Numbered from the stretch's first letter, positions 23,732 to 36,760 are shown. The stretch is DNA of 64,000 nucleotides from Alisma plantago-aquatica (GCA_963693085.1 OY856409.1:659538591-659602590), one strand, 5' to 3'. Made by a program: numbers and translations. The notes: generated by a model not told the origin, from the letters alone.

Positions 23732-26163
23732 TACATTGTGAGGTGGCGCTTGAGATAGTTGATGTAAAACTTTACCTTCAAACCACTTAATAAATGTCTT
23801 GTTATGCTCTCTAGTATTCCACATTGAATTGGCTCGAGGATATTATTTCTTGATGAAATTGTTATGTTCCGCGATATAAACACTCGCATCGTCGATGTTG
23901 TGTAAAATATACAAGTGAGCTTGTTCTAACAGCTCACAACTGATTACTTTTATCTGTGCAAGAAAACTGGTCCCAACATTTTCACTTCCCTAGTCAAGTA
24001 GAAAACAAGATATACCATATATTAAAGAATGAAGGAGGAGAATACAACTCAAAATGACATAGGGTAGCCACTTCGCTTTGCAACTTATTGAGATTCTCAA
24101 GATCAGTAACTTTGCTTGCTGCATAGATGAAGAAGAAATAAATTCTGGTGATTGCAAACCTTACATTCTTCGACAGTATAGATCGAATGATCACGAACAA
24201 TATTTGTTGCATTAGAGTGTGACAATCATGATATTTAAGACCGATCAACTTTAGATATTTCATTGATACCAATCTATGGATGTTGAAAGAGTAACCCTAT
24301 GGTACCTTAACATTAACCAGGAACTCACAAAAAGCTTTCTTCTCCTTTCTAGACAACATGTAACAAGTAGGAGGTAAATATGTTCTCTGATCAATACTAA
24401 CTACTCCTGTTAATTTTGTCCTTATTCCCATTTCATTTAGGTCCATTATGGATTTGATCCCATCTTTAGACTTACCTGGTATATTCAACAGAGTACCAGT
24501 GATGCTATCACAACCATTTTTCTCAACAAGCATGACATTGATACAATGCCTAACTCCAAAGAACTCCAATAAGGAAGATCTTAAAATATTGACTTCTTCT
24601 TGAATAAAGATTTGTCACTTTGTGTGGGCATGGTACATTGTGATCTCTTACCAAATTCATTGACAAAGTCTTTTATTCTATCATAAATAACCTCCCATGG
24701 TATAGGTTTAGGTGCACTCCATTCCTCATTCCATCCATTGAACGCTTTGTGCAACCTTCAAACGGATGCAATTTTGGAAGAAACCTTCGATGACCAAGAT
24801 ATATAGTCTTGCCACCATGTTTTAGTCATATTGAATTAGTGTTCTCTTCACATATAGGATACACTTTAGATCCTTTTACACTATATCCAGACAAATTCCC
24901 ATATGCTAGAAAGTCATTAATAGTGCAAAAAAACATAGCATGCAAATGAAATGTCTCTCTATGTGAAGCATGATAGGCCATCAAACCTTCACCCCAGAGT
25001 TTCTTTAAGTCATCAATCAGAGGTTCTAGATAAATTTTGAGATCATTTCCTGGTTGTTTAGGGCCCACTATCAACAATGACAACATAACATACTTATTTT
25101 TCATACACAACCAGGGAGGAAGATAGTATATAATAAGTATAAGAGGCCAAGTCCTATGTTGGATGCTCAATGTCCCGTATGGATTCATCCCATCGATACA
25201 AAGCCCAAGTCTTAGATTCCTGACTTCTTCACCAAATTTAGGGTACAATAAATCAATCTTCTTCCACTGTGAGGAATTAGACGCATGTCGTAGGATCCCA
25301 TCATTATTTTTCTTAACCTCTACATGCCACCTCCAATTCTTCGCATATATCATATTGTGCAAACAAGCATTGAAACTATGGTATTATAGGTACAAACCAC
25401 AACACCTTGGTAGGAGAACCAATTTTGGACTTCCCCAAAGTCATCCTTTTATACCTTGATGGCCCACATTGTGGACAATCTTTCAAATCCACATAGTCCT
25501 TTTAAAATAATACACAATCATCCGGGCATGCACGTATCTTCTTAGCCTCCTTTACCATTGCACATAATAATTTCTTTAACTCATATGTTGAGATTGGAAG
25601 CGCGTTTCCTTCAGGAAGAATTTCTTTCAACAAAGACAACAATGACTGAAGCTTTTTTCGCTCCATCTATTATTAGCCTTTATCTTATACAATCTCAATA
25701 CAACATTAAGCTTCATAAACTTAGTACAACCTGTGTATAATGGTCTCTCAGCATCATGCACAATGTTCCTAAACATGAGGGGTGGATCAATGTGCTCTAC
25801 CACACAACTATCCAGCATCTCATCAACGATATCTATTGGAACCGGTTCATTCACATCTTTGTCATCGGACGCAATTTCTTCTTCCACACAAGCACTGCCA
25901 TCGACATCTACTGATTTTAGGTTTGAAATTTCTCCATGCTAGTACCATTCTATATAGCCTTGTGCAATCCCATTGCACATGACATGACTTTTGATTTCGT
26001 CACCAGTTTTGACTTTCAAGTTTTTACCGTAATGTTTACATGGACAATAGAACCTATCTCTAGGTTGTTTCCTATGTTCCTCTACAAATCTAAAAAACTG
26101 ATCAAGACCAACAATAAACTCTGGGGTGCAATGATTTGGAATGGACATCCACAATCTATCCAT
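23732..26163 (-). pseudogene. TNP2-type CACTA transposase (Transposase_21), decayed
   Basis: The start ATG at 26161-26163 opens a transposase-associated N-terminal domain (MDRLWMS; cysteines in FYCPCKHYGKN). A linker follows (PLYTGCTKFMKLNVVL, about 25740) and then the catalytic Transposase_21 region: LGLCIDGMNPYG (about 25205), LPPWLCMKNKYVMLS, GPKQPGND (about 25060) and NLSGYSVKGSKVYPICEEN (about 24900). Next come LLNIPGKSKDGI and RTYLPPTCYML (about 24490-24340) and a DUF4218-like part (SILSKNVRFAITR, LQSEVATLCHFELYSPPSFF, 24180-24020). The tail is about 23890-23732. Acidic residues in DGMNP, PGND and CEEN are kept. Several stops and frameshifts (for example before 25362 and between 24826 and 24569) disable it. 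It is the cut-and-paste enzyme of the element. Confidence 0.88.
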
Positions 26164-27639
26164 TCTATGATCAAGGAGAAAAACAAGTATATATTAGGGT
26201 TTATCATTAAAATATTAGGGTTTAGGGTCTTATAAATAATAAATGTGTGTACCACCTATCCCATTCTTGAACACCTAATCTCACTAGTAAGTGTATAATG
26301 TGTATTTAATTTTCAAGAAAATTTCGGCAACATTTCCTTGCAATTCTCCAAGTCCAGCGATTTACATGGGAAAATGCCCACCAACTTATGTACTTAGAGA
26401 ACAAATAGTGAAGTGTTGAAGAAACATCATGACAACTAAATATACATTATATACTTACATCCTAAGTGAGATTAAGTGTTCAAGAACATTTCCAAACCAG
26501 GGACTATCTAATATTTACTCCTAATGAGTAAATCTCAGACGAGTTTCTAGGATAACAAAATACATGTATGTATTTACAATAGCAATATCTTATACTCTTA
26601 ATCATACCCTAGTCTATGTACCATATTCTATAACATTAATTTCAACATCTCCAATGTCCATGCATGTTCATCATCGAGATAATCATTACACATAAATTGG
26701 TCATGATCTAGGGAGGGAGAGATTCATAATTGATTTCAAAATTTCAAACTAGCTCATGCATTATCATCATCAATCTACATCATACAATATGGATTCATGT
26801 AGATGTTAGGATGACACATCACTACAAAATCAGAGATATAATGTTAGGGTTTTAATATCTTAGATAGATTGATCATAAGATTTGAGCAATATAGTTAATA
26901 CAAGATTAGGGTGAGACGTGTATAAGATTAGGTCTCAAATATAGCATCATGCACATTAGGTCACATTTCATTGTTATCAAGTTAAATTATAGTTCAAATA
27001 TTTGTCAAATTTGATTCATGGCTCAAACATGCACAAATGTTTATTGCAATACAGGGGAAGCTATTTGGGGATATCAAACCTACCTAGCACAAGAGGAAGT
27101 AGAAGCTCCTCAAGTGGCCGGTGATCTCCAGTGTCCTCAGGACAGGCTCGAGCTCCGACGGCAGTGAGTGCAAAGCTCCTCAAGCGGTGGTGGCATGGTG
27201 TCTGACACCAAGTGCAGAGCTCCTCATTGGTAGCGACGTCCTCCCAGACCCTGTGGCAGCAACGATGCAACAACAACAACTCCTCACCGGTAGTGGGGCG
27301 ATGAAACAACGACGGTGGCTCTGGAACAACACAAACAAATCCGCAATAACTCCTCAATAGCTACTCAGCAATGACACAGCGGTGACGAGGAAGCCTGACT
27401 GAGTGGAGGAAGACGATCGGAGGCAGCGGAAATCACCCTAATGAAATTGTGATGAAACAGAGAAGAGAAAGAGTATGTTTCGTGTGGGTGGTATTAAGTT
27501 ACCTTTAGTTGTTGGTTGTTTTCCAAAATGATGCCTAAGACCAATAGGCGTCAGTCACACATGAAAAATTAACAACTAAGTGCAATTTTAAACAAAACAA
27601 AATTGTACCCGGTTAGGGTTTTAGTCATCAGTTTCTAGG
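26164..27639. other. CACTA 5' region upstream of TNP2
   Basis: AT-rich non-coding sequence except for a GC-rich island at 27080-27470. On the minus strand the island ends at a possible splice donor (CTAG/GTAGGTTTG near 27090), compatible with a non-coding first exon and a long intron before the TNP2 start. ORFs in the island show no recognised protein. Confidence 0.4.
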
Positions 27640-28177
27640 TATACAATCGACGTCTATTCACATATCATAAAAAAACTGTTACCATACTTGTCAGTTGCCC
27701 AACAAAAACTGACGCTGAAGAATTAAATTATGGGGGGGGATATTTTTGCAGGGGCAACACATGAAAACACCTAGTCATCGGTTCTTTATCAAAAATTGAC
27801 GATTAATGAGGGGATAAATTTTGTCTCACGAAAGGGGATTAGTCGTCAGCTTTTAGCTAAAATCGACGACTAATAAGGGATAAAAAATTTGCGGGGGCAT
27901 GGCGTGAAACATGTGTCGATGATTTTTGTACAAACTATGCCATGTTAAAAATTTTGGAGGCAAATTGTTTTCCCTATAAAATTTTATTTTGCGGGTAATT
28001 TTAGACGTCGGATTTTTGACAAATAAACTGATGTTACACTAAAAGTGGTACCCGTGTCTTTTGTAAATCGATCAAACTTCACATATTGCTGACGGTTGTA
28101 GTATTTAACCGATGTTGTTAGATTATGGCATCAATTTTTTATGTTTAACCGACACCTTCAAATGTGACGTTATATAT
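27640..28177. repeat. CACTA subterminal repeat zone, right
   Basis: Repeated words in both orientations: ATCGACGACTAAT, TTGACGATTAAT, TCATCGGTT, AACCGATG, AACCGACA. They match those of the left subterminal zone, likely protein-binding repeats. Confidence 0.7.
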
Positions 28178-28193
28178 CATTTCTGTACTAGTG
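28178..28193 (-). repeat. CACTA terminal inverted repeat, right
   Basis: Minus strand CACTAGTACAGAAATG. Shares its first ten bases with the left end. Confidence 0.9.
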
Positions 28194-28575
28194 GCACTTT
28201 ATAATATATATAGAAAAATTGTAACATGTTAGAATTAACCGTCAATTGGGTAGACATTTTGTAATGTACATAGAGGAGTTATAACATGCAAGAGCAACCT
28301 ATAATTGTGTTGGAGTATTTTGTAACATACATAGAGACACTATGACATGTATGAAAAAACTATAAGATGGGTGGAATTTCTATTAAATAAAAATAAAAAA
28401 ATGTAACATGCATGAACAAATAGTAAAGTGGCTTGATATTTTTTAATGTACATAGAGAAATTATATCATTTAGGAACAAACTGTAAGGTGCATGGACATT
28501 TTGTAATGTACATAAAGAAACTATAACAAGCATAAATAGATGTAAAGTGGATGCATATTTTGTAATGTACATTAT
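28194..28575. repeat. ~60-bp minisatellite, right half
   Basis: About six to seven units of the array that was cut at 2460 (ACATTTTGTAATGTACATAG core). The first unit starts inside the sequence expected after GGTGGGTGGA in the left half. Confidence 0.85.
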
Positions 28576-28838
28576 ATTTTATCTTTCTATGTATGATATA
28601 TTTTCTTACATTTTATTTAATATTATATTAGAATAAATTGAAATCTAACAATCCATGAAGTTAAAATTTTGAGGAATTATAATAATGAATAGGTTCTGAA
28701 TCAACTATCAGAAAATCTAGAAATTATTTTTTTACTTGAGCCGTAAAAATGCCACTATCGCATCAGAGAATAAAAACAAAAATTTTGTAAGAGAGAGTTG
28801 GAGTGGACAACTCATGATACAATATGCCACTAGTGCTA
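28576..28838. other. No recognised feature
   Basis: Short AT-rich stretch between the minisatellite and the giant LTR. No repeat or coding signal was seen. Confidence 0.5.
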
Positions 28839-28843
28839 GTAAT
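28839..28843. repeat. TSD GTAAT of the giant solo LTR, left copy
   Basis: GTAAT here and at 48908-48912 flank the LTR. Confidence 0.85.
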
Positions 28844-30269
28844 TGTAACATCCCTGACCTGGGTTTAGGGCTAACCCTGTTTTTTTAGCCTAAATAAGTT
28901 TCTTAGAACTTTAATATAATCCTCTAAAGTGTTTTTTTATCAGGTAACAAACTTATGTTTCAAGTTTGGTCTTGTTTGAATAACGTTTGAGCAATGTTCT
29001 CTTATTTTGGACCAAAATGCAATTTACCCAAGAAGAGGGGTTATATTACAATATGCCACATTTTGAAAGTGCCTCATGTGTTTTAGCATCATAAGAGAGA
29101 GAATTATGCAAGGTGGTGGCTTGTGGAAAGCCTAAATTCCAAGTTTGAACTTGTTTGAATAATGCTAGTGCCTTGTGTACCAATTTTGGTACAAGTCATA
29201 TTTTACCCAAAATGTAGGGTTGATATGAAAATTACCACCTCTATGGTGTCCCTACTCCCTACTAGTATCATTTATAGGAGAGATAAAGGAGGATACACCA
29301 TGTTTGAATCATGTATAAGTGATAGTATTCCTGGTGATAGAAAGACCAAAAAAGAGTAGAATGTGAAACCCTAACTCGAGTTGTAGAGTTCATATGAGAC
29401 TTCCTATCAACCAAGGAGCCATAGGGGGAGTCTCATATCTGTTTTTGAACTCTAGTCCTTTTACATGACATGATATGCACCTCAAGGAGGTGGATTGTAT
29501 TGGTTTACAACTTCCTTTGAAAAGTTATATCGGGTTGTGAATAAAGTGGTGATTGAGTTGAGATGTTTTATCCAGCAAGATAAGTGATGGCCGAAATATC
29601 ATCTCTAGATTATACTCAAGTGTTTTTCATGTCAAGATAAATATGAGTGCATGCAAGGACAAGTGTCAACTATGCATGGACATGTGGCACCTAGTAGCTT
29701 TAAAATGATGACACCTCATATACACTCTCTTTCATGAACCTCAAGTATATACACCCTTCCTTTCACATATAAGTGAAAATTTCAAAATGTATTACCCTCT
29801 TACTCTTAGATATCATGAATAGAGTCTTAGTATCGTGCATAGGTGAAGGAGTATCGTCCATAGAGCCTTGGTATTGGCCATAGCAAAGTTATATCGGCCA
29901 AGTGAAGTGATATCGGCCAAGTGAGGGATATAAGCCACAACTGGTGAGGTATCATGCATATTGCTGAGGAGCTCAAGTCTTGGACATTTGATAAGCTCAT
30001 TTTCAACTTTGGGAACATGAATCTTTGAGATTGGATAATTGAAGTTCCTCTTGAGGCAGGTTATATAACTTGAACTCAATTATGTTATTATTTACCATCA
30101 ATCTTGCCATAGTTGATGATCTACTTTCAATTCTCATTTTTCTTGCATAATTGATGAATCCATGAGTTTTATTAGTGACCTAAGACTATTTTCCCGATTG
30201 AGAGTAAGATTGAGAGTGTAGAGGTTGATGATGATGACATCATCATGGTTCAACCCGATATTTGGTTGA

Positions 30270-30590
30270 AGAACCTCTTTGCCCGATATGGTGTGAAGCA
30301 TACACACACCTCTTTGCCTAATATGGTGTGAAGCATACACACACCTCTTTGCCCGATATGGTTTGAAAAAAACACACACCTCTTTGCCCGATATGGTGTG
30401 AAGCATGCACACACCTCTTTGCCCAATATGGTGTGAAGCATACACACACCTCTTTTCCTAATATGGAGTGAAGCATACACACACCTCTTTACCCGATATT
30501 GTGTGAAGCATACACACACCTCTTTGCCCAATATGGTGTGAAGCATACACACACCTCTCTGCCCGATATGGTGGAAGTACCTCAAATTCA
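30270..30590 (-). repeat. 35-bp tandem array in the giant LTR
   Basis: About nine units of CCTCTTTGCCCGATATGGTG followed by TGAAGCATACACACA, period 34-35 bp. The same unit, reversed, forms the array at 54690-55205. Minus-strand ORFs of 88-113 codons over it are artefacts of the repeat. Confidence 0.88.
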
Positions 30591-30604
30591 AGGTATTTGA
30601 TGGA

Positions 30605-30609
30605 GTAAC
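30605..30609. repeat. TSD GTAAC of the Copia element, left copy
   Basis: Identical to 39426-39430. Confidence 0.93.
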
Positions 30610-32846
30610 TGTTGGGTTTTAGGGGAGGCAGAGAAGGCAGCGGAAACAAAATTTTCTCCCCAAACCCAGAATAAGGAAACACGTCAACGTCTATACAATA
30701 GGAAAGTATGGTTTGTGGAATCATACCTTGTCCCGAGGCTTGCTCGGTGAAAATACCTCGCGCCTGACGCGGTCTTCAACTCCGGTCTTGGATGGTGTCT
30801 GTGCAGCTCCTGGTCGCATCGGGACTGATGACTCCTCCTCTCACCGGGACTGTCAGGGTTGACAGTTGTTCTCCTGAGCGGTAGAAACCTCCCGCCTCTG
30901 AAGTAGTCCACACGGACCACCTGTAACTCCACACTCCTTGTCCCACAAGGAGTTGGAAGGAGTCACACCCTCCTATTGACGTACTAGTCGCCAACACACT
31001 CTCCTGCTGCCAGTTGCAACTGCAGTTGTCTTTCCCTTGTTGCGCCTCCCTTTGTGGGTAGCACTTGATCGGGCTCTCTCGGTTACCAAAACCAGAGAAT
31101 GACAACTTTGCAGAGAAACTGGTTGCACTGAGTTGTACTTTGAGAAGCCCCCAATACCCCTATATATATAGGAGGGTCATGGGAAAGGGTTCTCCATCCC
31201 GGGCAATATGGGACTAAAGTAGGAGTAGAAGGGTTCGAGATTTTCCATAAAAACAACCAACTCGCAACATGAACCGATCGTTTCACAACTGAAACGGTCG
31301 GTTGGGGATCTGAGCCGGTCGGTTGATACTCAACCGATCGGTTGGGACCCATGAGCCGGTCAGTTCACTTTCTGAACCGGTCGGTTCGTGGTCCTTGTCA
31401 GTTCCCGATTGACTTTCCAACTTTTGTTTCTAATTGGTATCGAATACCAATCTTTGTTCCAATCAAATTGGGCAAGTGAAATGTTAGGAAAATTCTCACC
31501 AATCCTACTTTCCCAACTTGCCCGGTTGTAACAGTTGAACCGATCATTTCAACATTTGAAGCAATCGTTCACCCTGTCCTTGAGCCGATCGGCTCAACAC
31601 TTGAGCCGACCGGTTCACCAAGCTTAGCCGATTGGTTCATCTCATGAGTCGATCGGTTGGGAGTGCAGATTGTGTAGAATTAGTCAATTGAAGTTTCAAT
31701 CAATTCAATACTCTAATCAATCTGTCCAACACCTTGAACACTATGATTTTGAGCTATCAATAGAGTGTTTAATTGAACTACTAAACTCCTTTAGTAATCA
31801 ATCTAAACTTTGTTTGTGGACAAAACTCATCTTCCAGGTTAAATCCTATGTGTGTGACCCTGCAGGTCCATTTCACATTGGCAGTGAAAGTCCATAACAC
31901 TTATGACTTCACAAGCAAAGAGCGGTGCCTAGTCACACATCAGTGCTACCCAAGTGAAAGTAGAAAGTTGGAGATAAACTTTCAATCCTACAATTCTTGA
32001 ATGGTGTTACAGTGAATGTATAATTCCTTTGTTGCTGATATCCCGAATGAACTCGAGGCATGGAACAGTCATCCTGTCAATGTTCATTCACTTTCTTGAT
32101 CTCAGAGTAGATTGAATGAGATATGTATGACATCAATATCACATATTGATTCACACATGTGTGCGCATGCCTATCTCAATCCTACTCATCAAGTGGCCTT
32201 GGATATCAAACTCCCTCAGGAGGGACAAATCCCATATCTATCACTCACCCCTCAAAAGCCCCATGTGTCAAAGCCACCCAATCATCACCTTTATAACAAC
32301 CCATGTTTTAGGACTGCGTTTGATGATGTCAAAGTGTGCCCAAGGACATGTGTTGAGTGTAGTGATTTCAGGTCAAAGAATCACACTCACCACCATCACT
32401 GTGAGTACTGACTGTGACTACCATGTCATGGTTCCATGTGTCAAACTCACGGTGGGTCTTTCCGGTACACTTGTTCTCTAACAAGTACCTATGTGTTTGG
32501 TTTGATATCTCTGTATCATGACTAATGAGGTTCTGTAATCAACCAACACCACAATCTAGTCTTGTGTGTCATTGTTGTCTATCTACCTTCCACAATGACA
32601 TCTGACTAGGGACATAACAAGAATGTACAAACTCTTAGCATCCATATGATCTCATCGTTCAGGTCCTTAACCTGAAAGCATACATCATTGAGTACTGTCA
32701 TTCTCTAGACATTCAATATATTCTATCACTATCTCATATGACTGAACCATAAAGAATTGGAAGCTTGCCTTTGATGTTCATCAAATCAATCTTAATGTAT
32801 CCCACCAATCATCCCATGATTGGCTCTCAGGGCATACATACCAACA
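30610..32846 (-). repeat. 3' LTR of the Copia element
   Basis: Minus-strand ends TGTTGGTATG and AAACCCAACA. By eye about 93-96% identical to the other LTR. TATATATATA at 31161-31170. AACCGATCGGTT-type palindromes are clustered at about 31265-31650. Confidence 0.92.
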
Positions 32847-32859
32847 GACTCCCACTTGC
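32847..32859 (-). promoter_or_regulatory. Polypurine tract of the Copia element
   Basis: Minus strand GCAAGTGGGAGTC directly before the 3' LTR start; the typical Copia tract. Confidence 0.85.
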
Positions 32860-33614
32860 ACTGCGAGCCAATCACCCTTGAATCATATTCATAGTGATCT
32901 TCAAACATGTCCCACATGTTACTGTGCTCTAGTGCTAACATAGTGAGTAATGGCAACACCTTGCCAAAGTCAGTATAAATTGCATCTCTCACATCTCTTC
33001 GTTGTACGTAACACGTATGAGATGGAGTTTCCGTAATATGCGATCTAGTATTCCTTTGCTAACCTTTAGCCACATTGCATGATCAAGGATTCCAGACTTG
33101 TCATCAATGAGAAGAATATCTATAAGTTCATATCATGAACTTCCAGATCCATATAGTATCCATTGCTGTTATCTAACACATAGATACTCGGCATTTCCTT
33201 TTAAATGGTTTCATTGGAACACTTCCAATTATAAAAAAACTTTCACTTTTATATATCCTATATATATTTTGCGATTAATTTTCTGTCCTTTGAGAAGTTT
33301 GCATCAATGTAACTCTTTACATTGAACTCTTTCTTATCTCCATAGATCTAGTACTTCTCAAGTACTTATCAAGTTCTTATGGTTTCCAGTAACCCTTACT
33401 GGAAGTAGACAGACATCCACTCGTCATGTCCTACATATGAGTTATCAGGATGAGCACATCATATTATCATGTCCTACATATAAGATGATGAATGCATTTT
33501 ATTCTTGCCATGTCGATACATGCAAGATAATGGAAGGATTACATACATGATAGATCCATATCTATTCTTAGTGTTCCCATTCTTCATAAGAATTGGACAC
33601 TTGGCCTTGGGATA

Positions 33615-33845
33615 CTAACTCCATGTAACATGGACAAGTTTTCTCCCATTGAATCTGTGTACACTGAACCCTTTAGTATAGATTGCCAATGTATGCTCTC
33701 TCTTTTCCAGGTCAAGAGGTTTTCGAGAACTATCTCTATAGATCTCTATTCCTATCACATAGGAAACATCTCTATCTTCCTTAAAGATAATTTCCACCTT
33801 TTAGATTTCCATTCTAGAACATTTCCATTTCACATCAACATGTGG
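33615..33845 (-). pseudogene. Copia reverse transcriptase remnant
   Basis: Minus strand GTTGATGTGAAA..AATGGAAATCTA (about 33840-33800) recalls the VDVK..LNGNL block of Copia RT. It is followed after only about 60 bp by SYVIGIEIYRDSS (about 33760-33720). In an intact RT these blocks are some 120 residues apart, so the part with the YVDD motif is deleted. Stops follow. Sequence at 33000-33610 probably derives from the rest of RT and RNase H but is too altered to assign. Confidence 0.6.
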
Positions 33846-35059
33846 AATGTGAACACGCTCCCACTAAATCACAGATCCCTTCTTTATCTTTGACATATCT
33901 GTCAAACCCTTTGACTATATCATCAAAGTAAAGATCCAATTTTGAGTTGCTTGAACTCAATCAATCACATTGATTAGTCCATTGTAACTTTTAGACTTTA
34001 TTTGCATTAGTGAATTCATAAACCTTATAGGTTGTGTCACGTACACATCCTTGTTTTATTCCTCATAGGAATGCGGTTTTAGTATCCATATGCCAAATGT
34101 CTTAGTCATTAAGTTGCAATCAGCAAGCATCATCCTTCTCAAAATGTTATCCATGTGTCTTAACACTTAAGACTTATTTGCACTTATGGATTTCATCCCA
34201 ATGAGTGCTACCATCAAGGTCATACCTTATGGTTTACATGGAAGTCATTTAGGATGTAATGGTCATCTACCATAACTCACAATACGGTTCCTCATATTCA
34301 TCTGGATAGTTGACTCATCACATGAACAACGCATCACATAGATAATTGAGGTGTATCTGTCAAGGATATAAGAACTTACAACTCCTTGTGATTCTTAATG
34401 TCCTTTATTAGTGTGGGGTATTCTTTATTTAAGAAGAATTCGGTTATTTGATAATCATTCTCTAACTCCTTAGAGTATGACTCCCTTTTTATTTATACAT
34501 CACTCTGCCTTAATCATGAGTTCACTATGATACACTATAATAATCACTCATAAGGATCTCAAACATTTGGTCCAAGTATTTCATTCATTGATCTCATCAA
34601 GAATTAACACTTTACCAAATTTGCACTTCATCTATGATAATCTTGAACACTTCAAGATATTCATATTGGTATTTCTCTAAACACCATTTAAGGTATTAGC
34701 ATTTGTTCCAATAGGTATGTAAATACATCACATGTATTATACCTAATAGGATAATCATTCTCCCACTACCATTAGTGAAGATTGATTAATCATGTTCAAG
34801 ATATTCATGTCTCTTACTGGTTCTCTAACCAAAAGAGTCTAGATTTATCCATCCCATGGAAACTAGAAATGAATTTCTCATGATTGATGCTAATTTGACT
34901 ATTTGAGTTATCAATAACTTTAGGTATCATTTTATCTTATGCATACCATGTATCACAAGATAAACAAGGCATTGCCACAAAGATCATATCTTTAAGATTG
35001 AAACATCAACTTTATTAATTCCCATCATTGTCACACAATATGCAATAATAAAGTGTTTC

Positions 35060-35180
35060 TATCTATTGGCAATATATGAAATAGCAGTTCTCAACTCTAT
35101 TTCGTGCCCTTTAGGCTGGAATAAACTGAAATATACTCCTATCTATGGCAGCAACACTTGCTCCAATGATGGGTACTTCT
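35060..35180 (-). pseudogene. Copia protease / pre-integrase remnant
   Basis: Minus strand ASVAAIDRS..RVENCYFIY resembles the segment between protease and integrase in Copia (GARVAALAVG..LNNCYYIP) with stops. It supports the element order gag-protease-RT on the minus strand. Confidence 0.45.
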
Positions 35181-35379
35181 TTCTTGGTCCTTTCACAAAG
35201 GCCATCACTTCTTTGCGGATCTTGCATATCATATATGATAGATCCATATCTTGGTATCATATACCTCAGATAAAGAAGCGGTTCATTTCATGATACCTTA
35301 GGTGGAGATCTCCATCCCCTCCTTCATCTTCTTTGTTCTTCTAGATATGGAGGGTACTTCCCTCATACACCCTTTCCCA

Positions 35380-35470
35380 TGTGCCTTTGAGGCTGAAGAT
35401 GGCTTGGGTTGCTGGCTAGCATCAGAACACTTCTTAGCTTTGCCTTTGCCCTTACCCTTAAGACTTACCC
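35380..35470 (-). pseudogene. Copia Gag C-terminal remnant
   Basis: Minus strand LKGKGKGKAKKCSDASQQPK, the lysine/glycine-rich stretch that precedes the CCHC knuckle in this kind of Copia Gag. The knuckle itself is not recognisable. Confidence 0.45.
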
Positions 35471-36529
35471 TTCATTGATCATATCAAACATTAGGGTATG
35501 TCCTTCTTCATAATTGCCTCTACTGTCCTCAACATGTCCAACAACTTTGTCAACGTTGGTCAAAGTTGTCCATGTCATAGCTTATCATGAATTTTATGAT
35601 TCTGGCAACATTTGCAGTATCATACCAATAGCCAACTATTGGCTCAGAGGGAAACCTTCTTAGTCAGGTCTTTCCACATACCCAATCACATTGAGTGTGT
35701 GAATACCTTACTGGATCTCCTTCTGTCATGATATACTAGGACAGTGTCTTGGAGACATCATATGTCTCATGTTGTCTCTGCAACTCATAGTTCAGAGAAC
35801 ACAACATCAAGCACTCCTCATCAATGTCATCCTCAGTATGCTTCCATAAGCATACTTTTAGCCATTGATGTGGTGGGATTGAGTTCACCTGGTCTTGGTA
35901 TAACTAGGACTTGGAGCTTTCGCTCTTTGAGAACACTTCTCATCATCCTAACCAGCCGTGGAATTATTCCCATTTAATTTGTTGGTCTCTAAGACCGATC
36001 GCAAATAAAGTGATTTGTTGATTAACCATTTTTAACAAAAGGAAATATATGTAATTTTAGTCCAAAACTCTTTTTGACTTGTTTGATTGATTTGAAAAGT
36101 TGACGATAAAATTAGGCCTTTAATTAATTATTGCTCCCACTATTTTACTTCAAATTGATAGCCACCTTCTAGTGGGCAAGATCCATATTTCATCAAGTCA
36201 TGAGTCAGCTTTGGCGTAACCTACGCTTGGTCGATCGAGTTTTTCATGTGTGCCGCTAATGGAAGGCATATAAGACTTAATATTTTAATGAGGGATTTGG
36301 TTTTTATATACATATACATATCCAATCACCACAATACATAGTACGTATCATATACATGCTATATACCATAGAAAACATGCAAAATGATAAAAGCGATGAT
36401 TATGGCCATCCTAATGTGATTCCTCAAGCCAAGAGGAATCACGGTCATCTAGGTCTACATCACATGCAACCTGTACAAGATGAGCTCTATGTTTTGCCTT
36501 CTGAGTTGATCAACTCTTCATATGAATGA

Positions 36530-36760
36530 TCTGCCCTCTCTGGCCGGTCGTCTGGGTGCCACCAGCCAATCGGTTGGCTCCTCCAACCGATCAGTTCCCC
36601 TGGTCGTCGTGCATCTCCTTCTGGCCGCCACCCGCTCGTCTCGCTCATCGAACCGGTCATCAACCGATTGACTCACTCCTTGAACTGATCGACTGGAACG
36701 TCAACCGATCGGTTCACGCCTTGAACCGATCGTCTCAGCTGTCGTCTGGATGTCCGCCGT
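36530..36760. repeat. CG-palindrome cluster in the Copia leader
   Basis: GCCGGTCG, CCAATCGGTTGG, CCAACCGATCAG, CAACCGATCGGTTC and GAACCGATCG within 230 bp. The same words occur in both LTRs, although this segment is internal. Confidence 0.7.

Larger units (their letters stand above)
2461..28193 (-). mobile_element. CACTA (En/Spm) DNA transposon, nested by later insertions
   Basis: Both ends read CACTAGTACA inward (2461 onward; complement of ..TGTACTAGTG ending 28193). They are flanked by a 3-bp TSD, ACA on the left (2458-2460) and GCA on the right (28194-28196, one mismatch). The two flanks are halves of one minisatellite, which confirms the borders. Inside, on the minus strand, are a TNP2-type transposase and a TNPA/ULP1-type gene, both decayed. 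Without the Athila-like insertion (5577-22941 plus one TSD) the element is about 8.4 kb, a normal size for an autonomous-type CACTA. Confidence 0.92.

Noticed and set aside
27061..27360. Host gene exon (GC-rich ORFs on both strands)
   Set aside because: No recognised domain, and the position upstream of TNP2 fits a non-coding first exon of the CACTA; a captured gene fragment remains possible but unsupported.
30134..30591. Overlapping minus-strand ORFs of 103-113 codons
   Set aside because: Products of the 35-bp array in the giant LTR.
31670..32411. Plus-strand ORFs repeated at 38219-38990
   Set aside because: They lie in the Copia LTRs, antisense to the element, and are duplicated only because the LTRs are.
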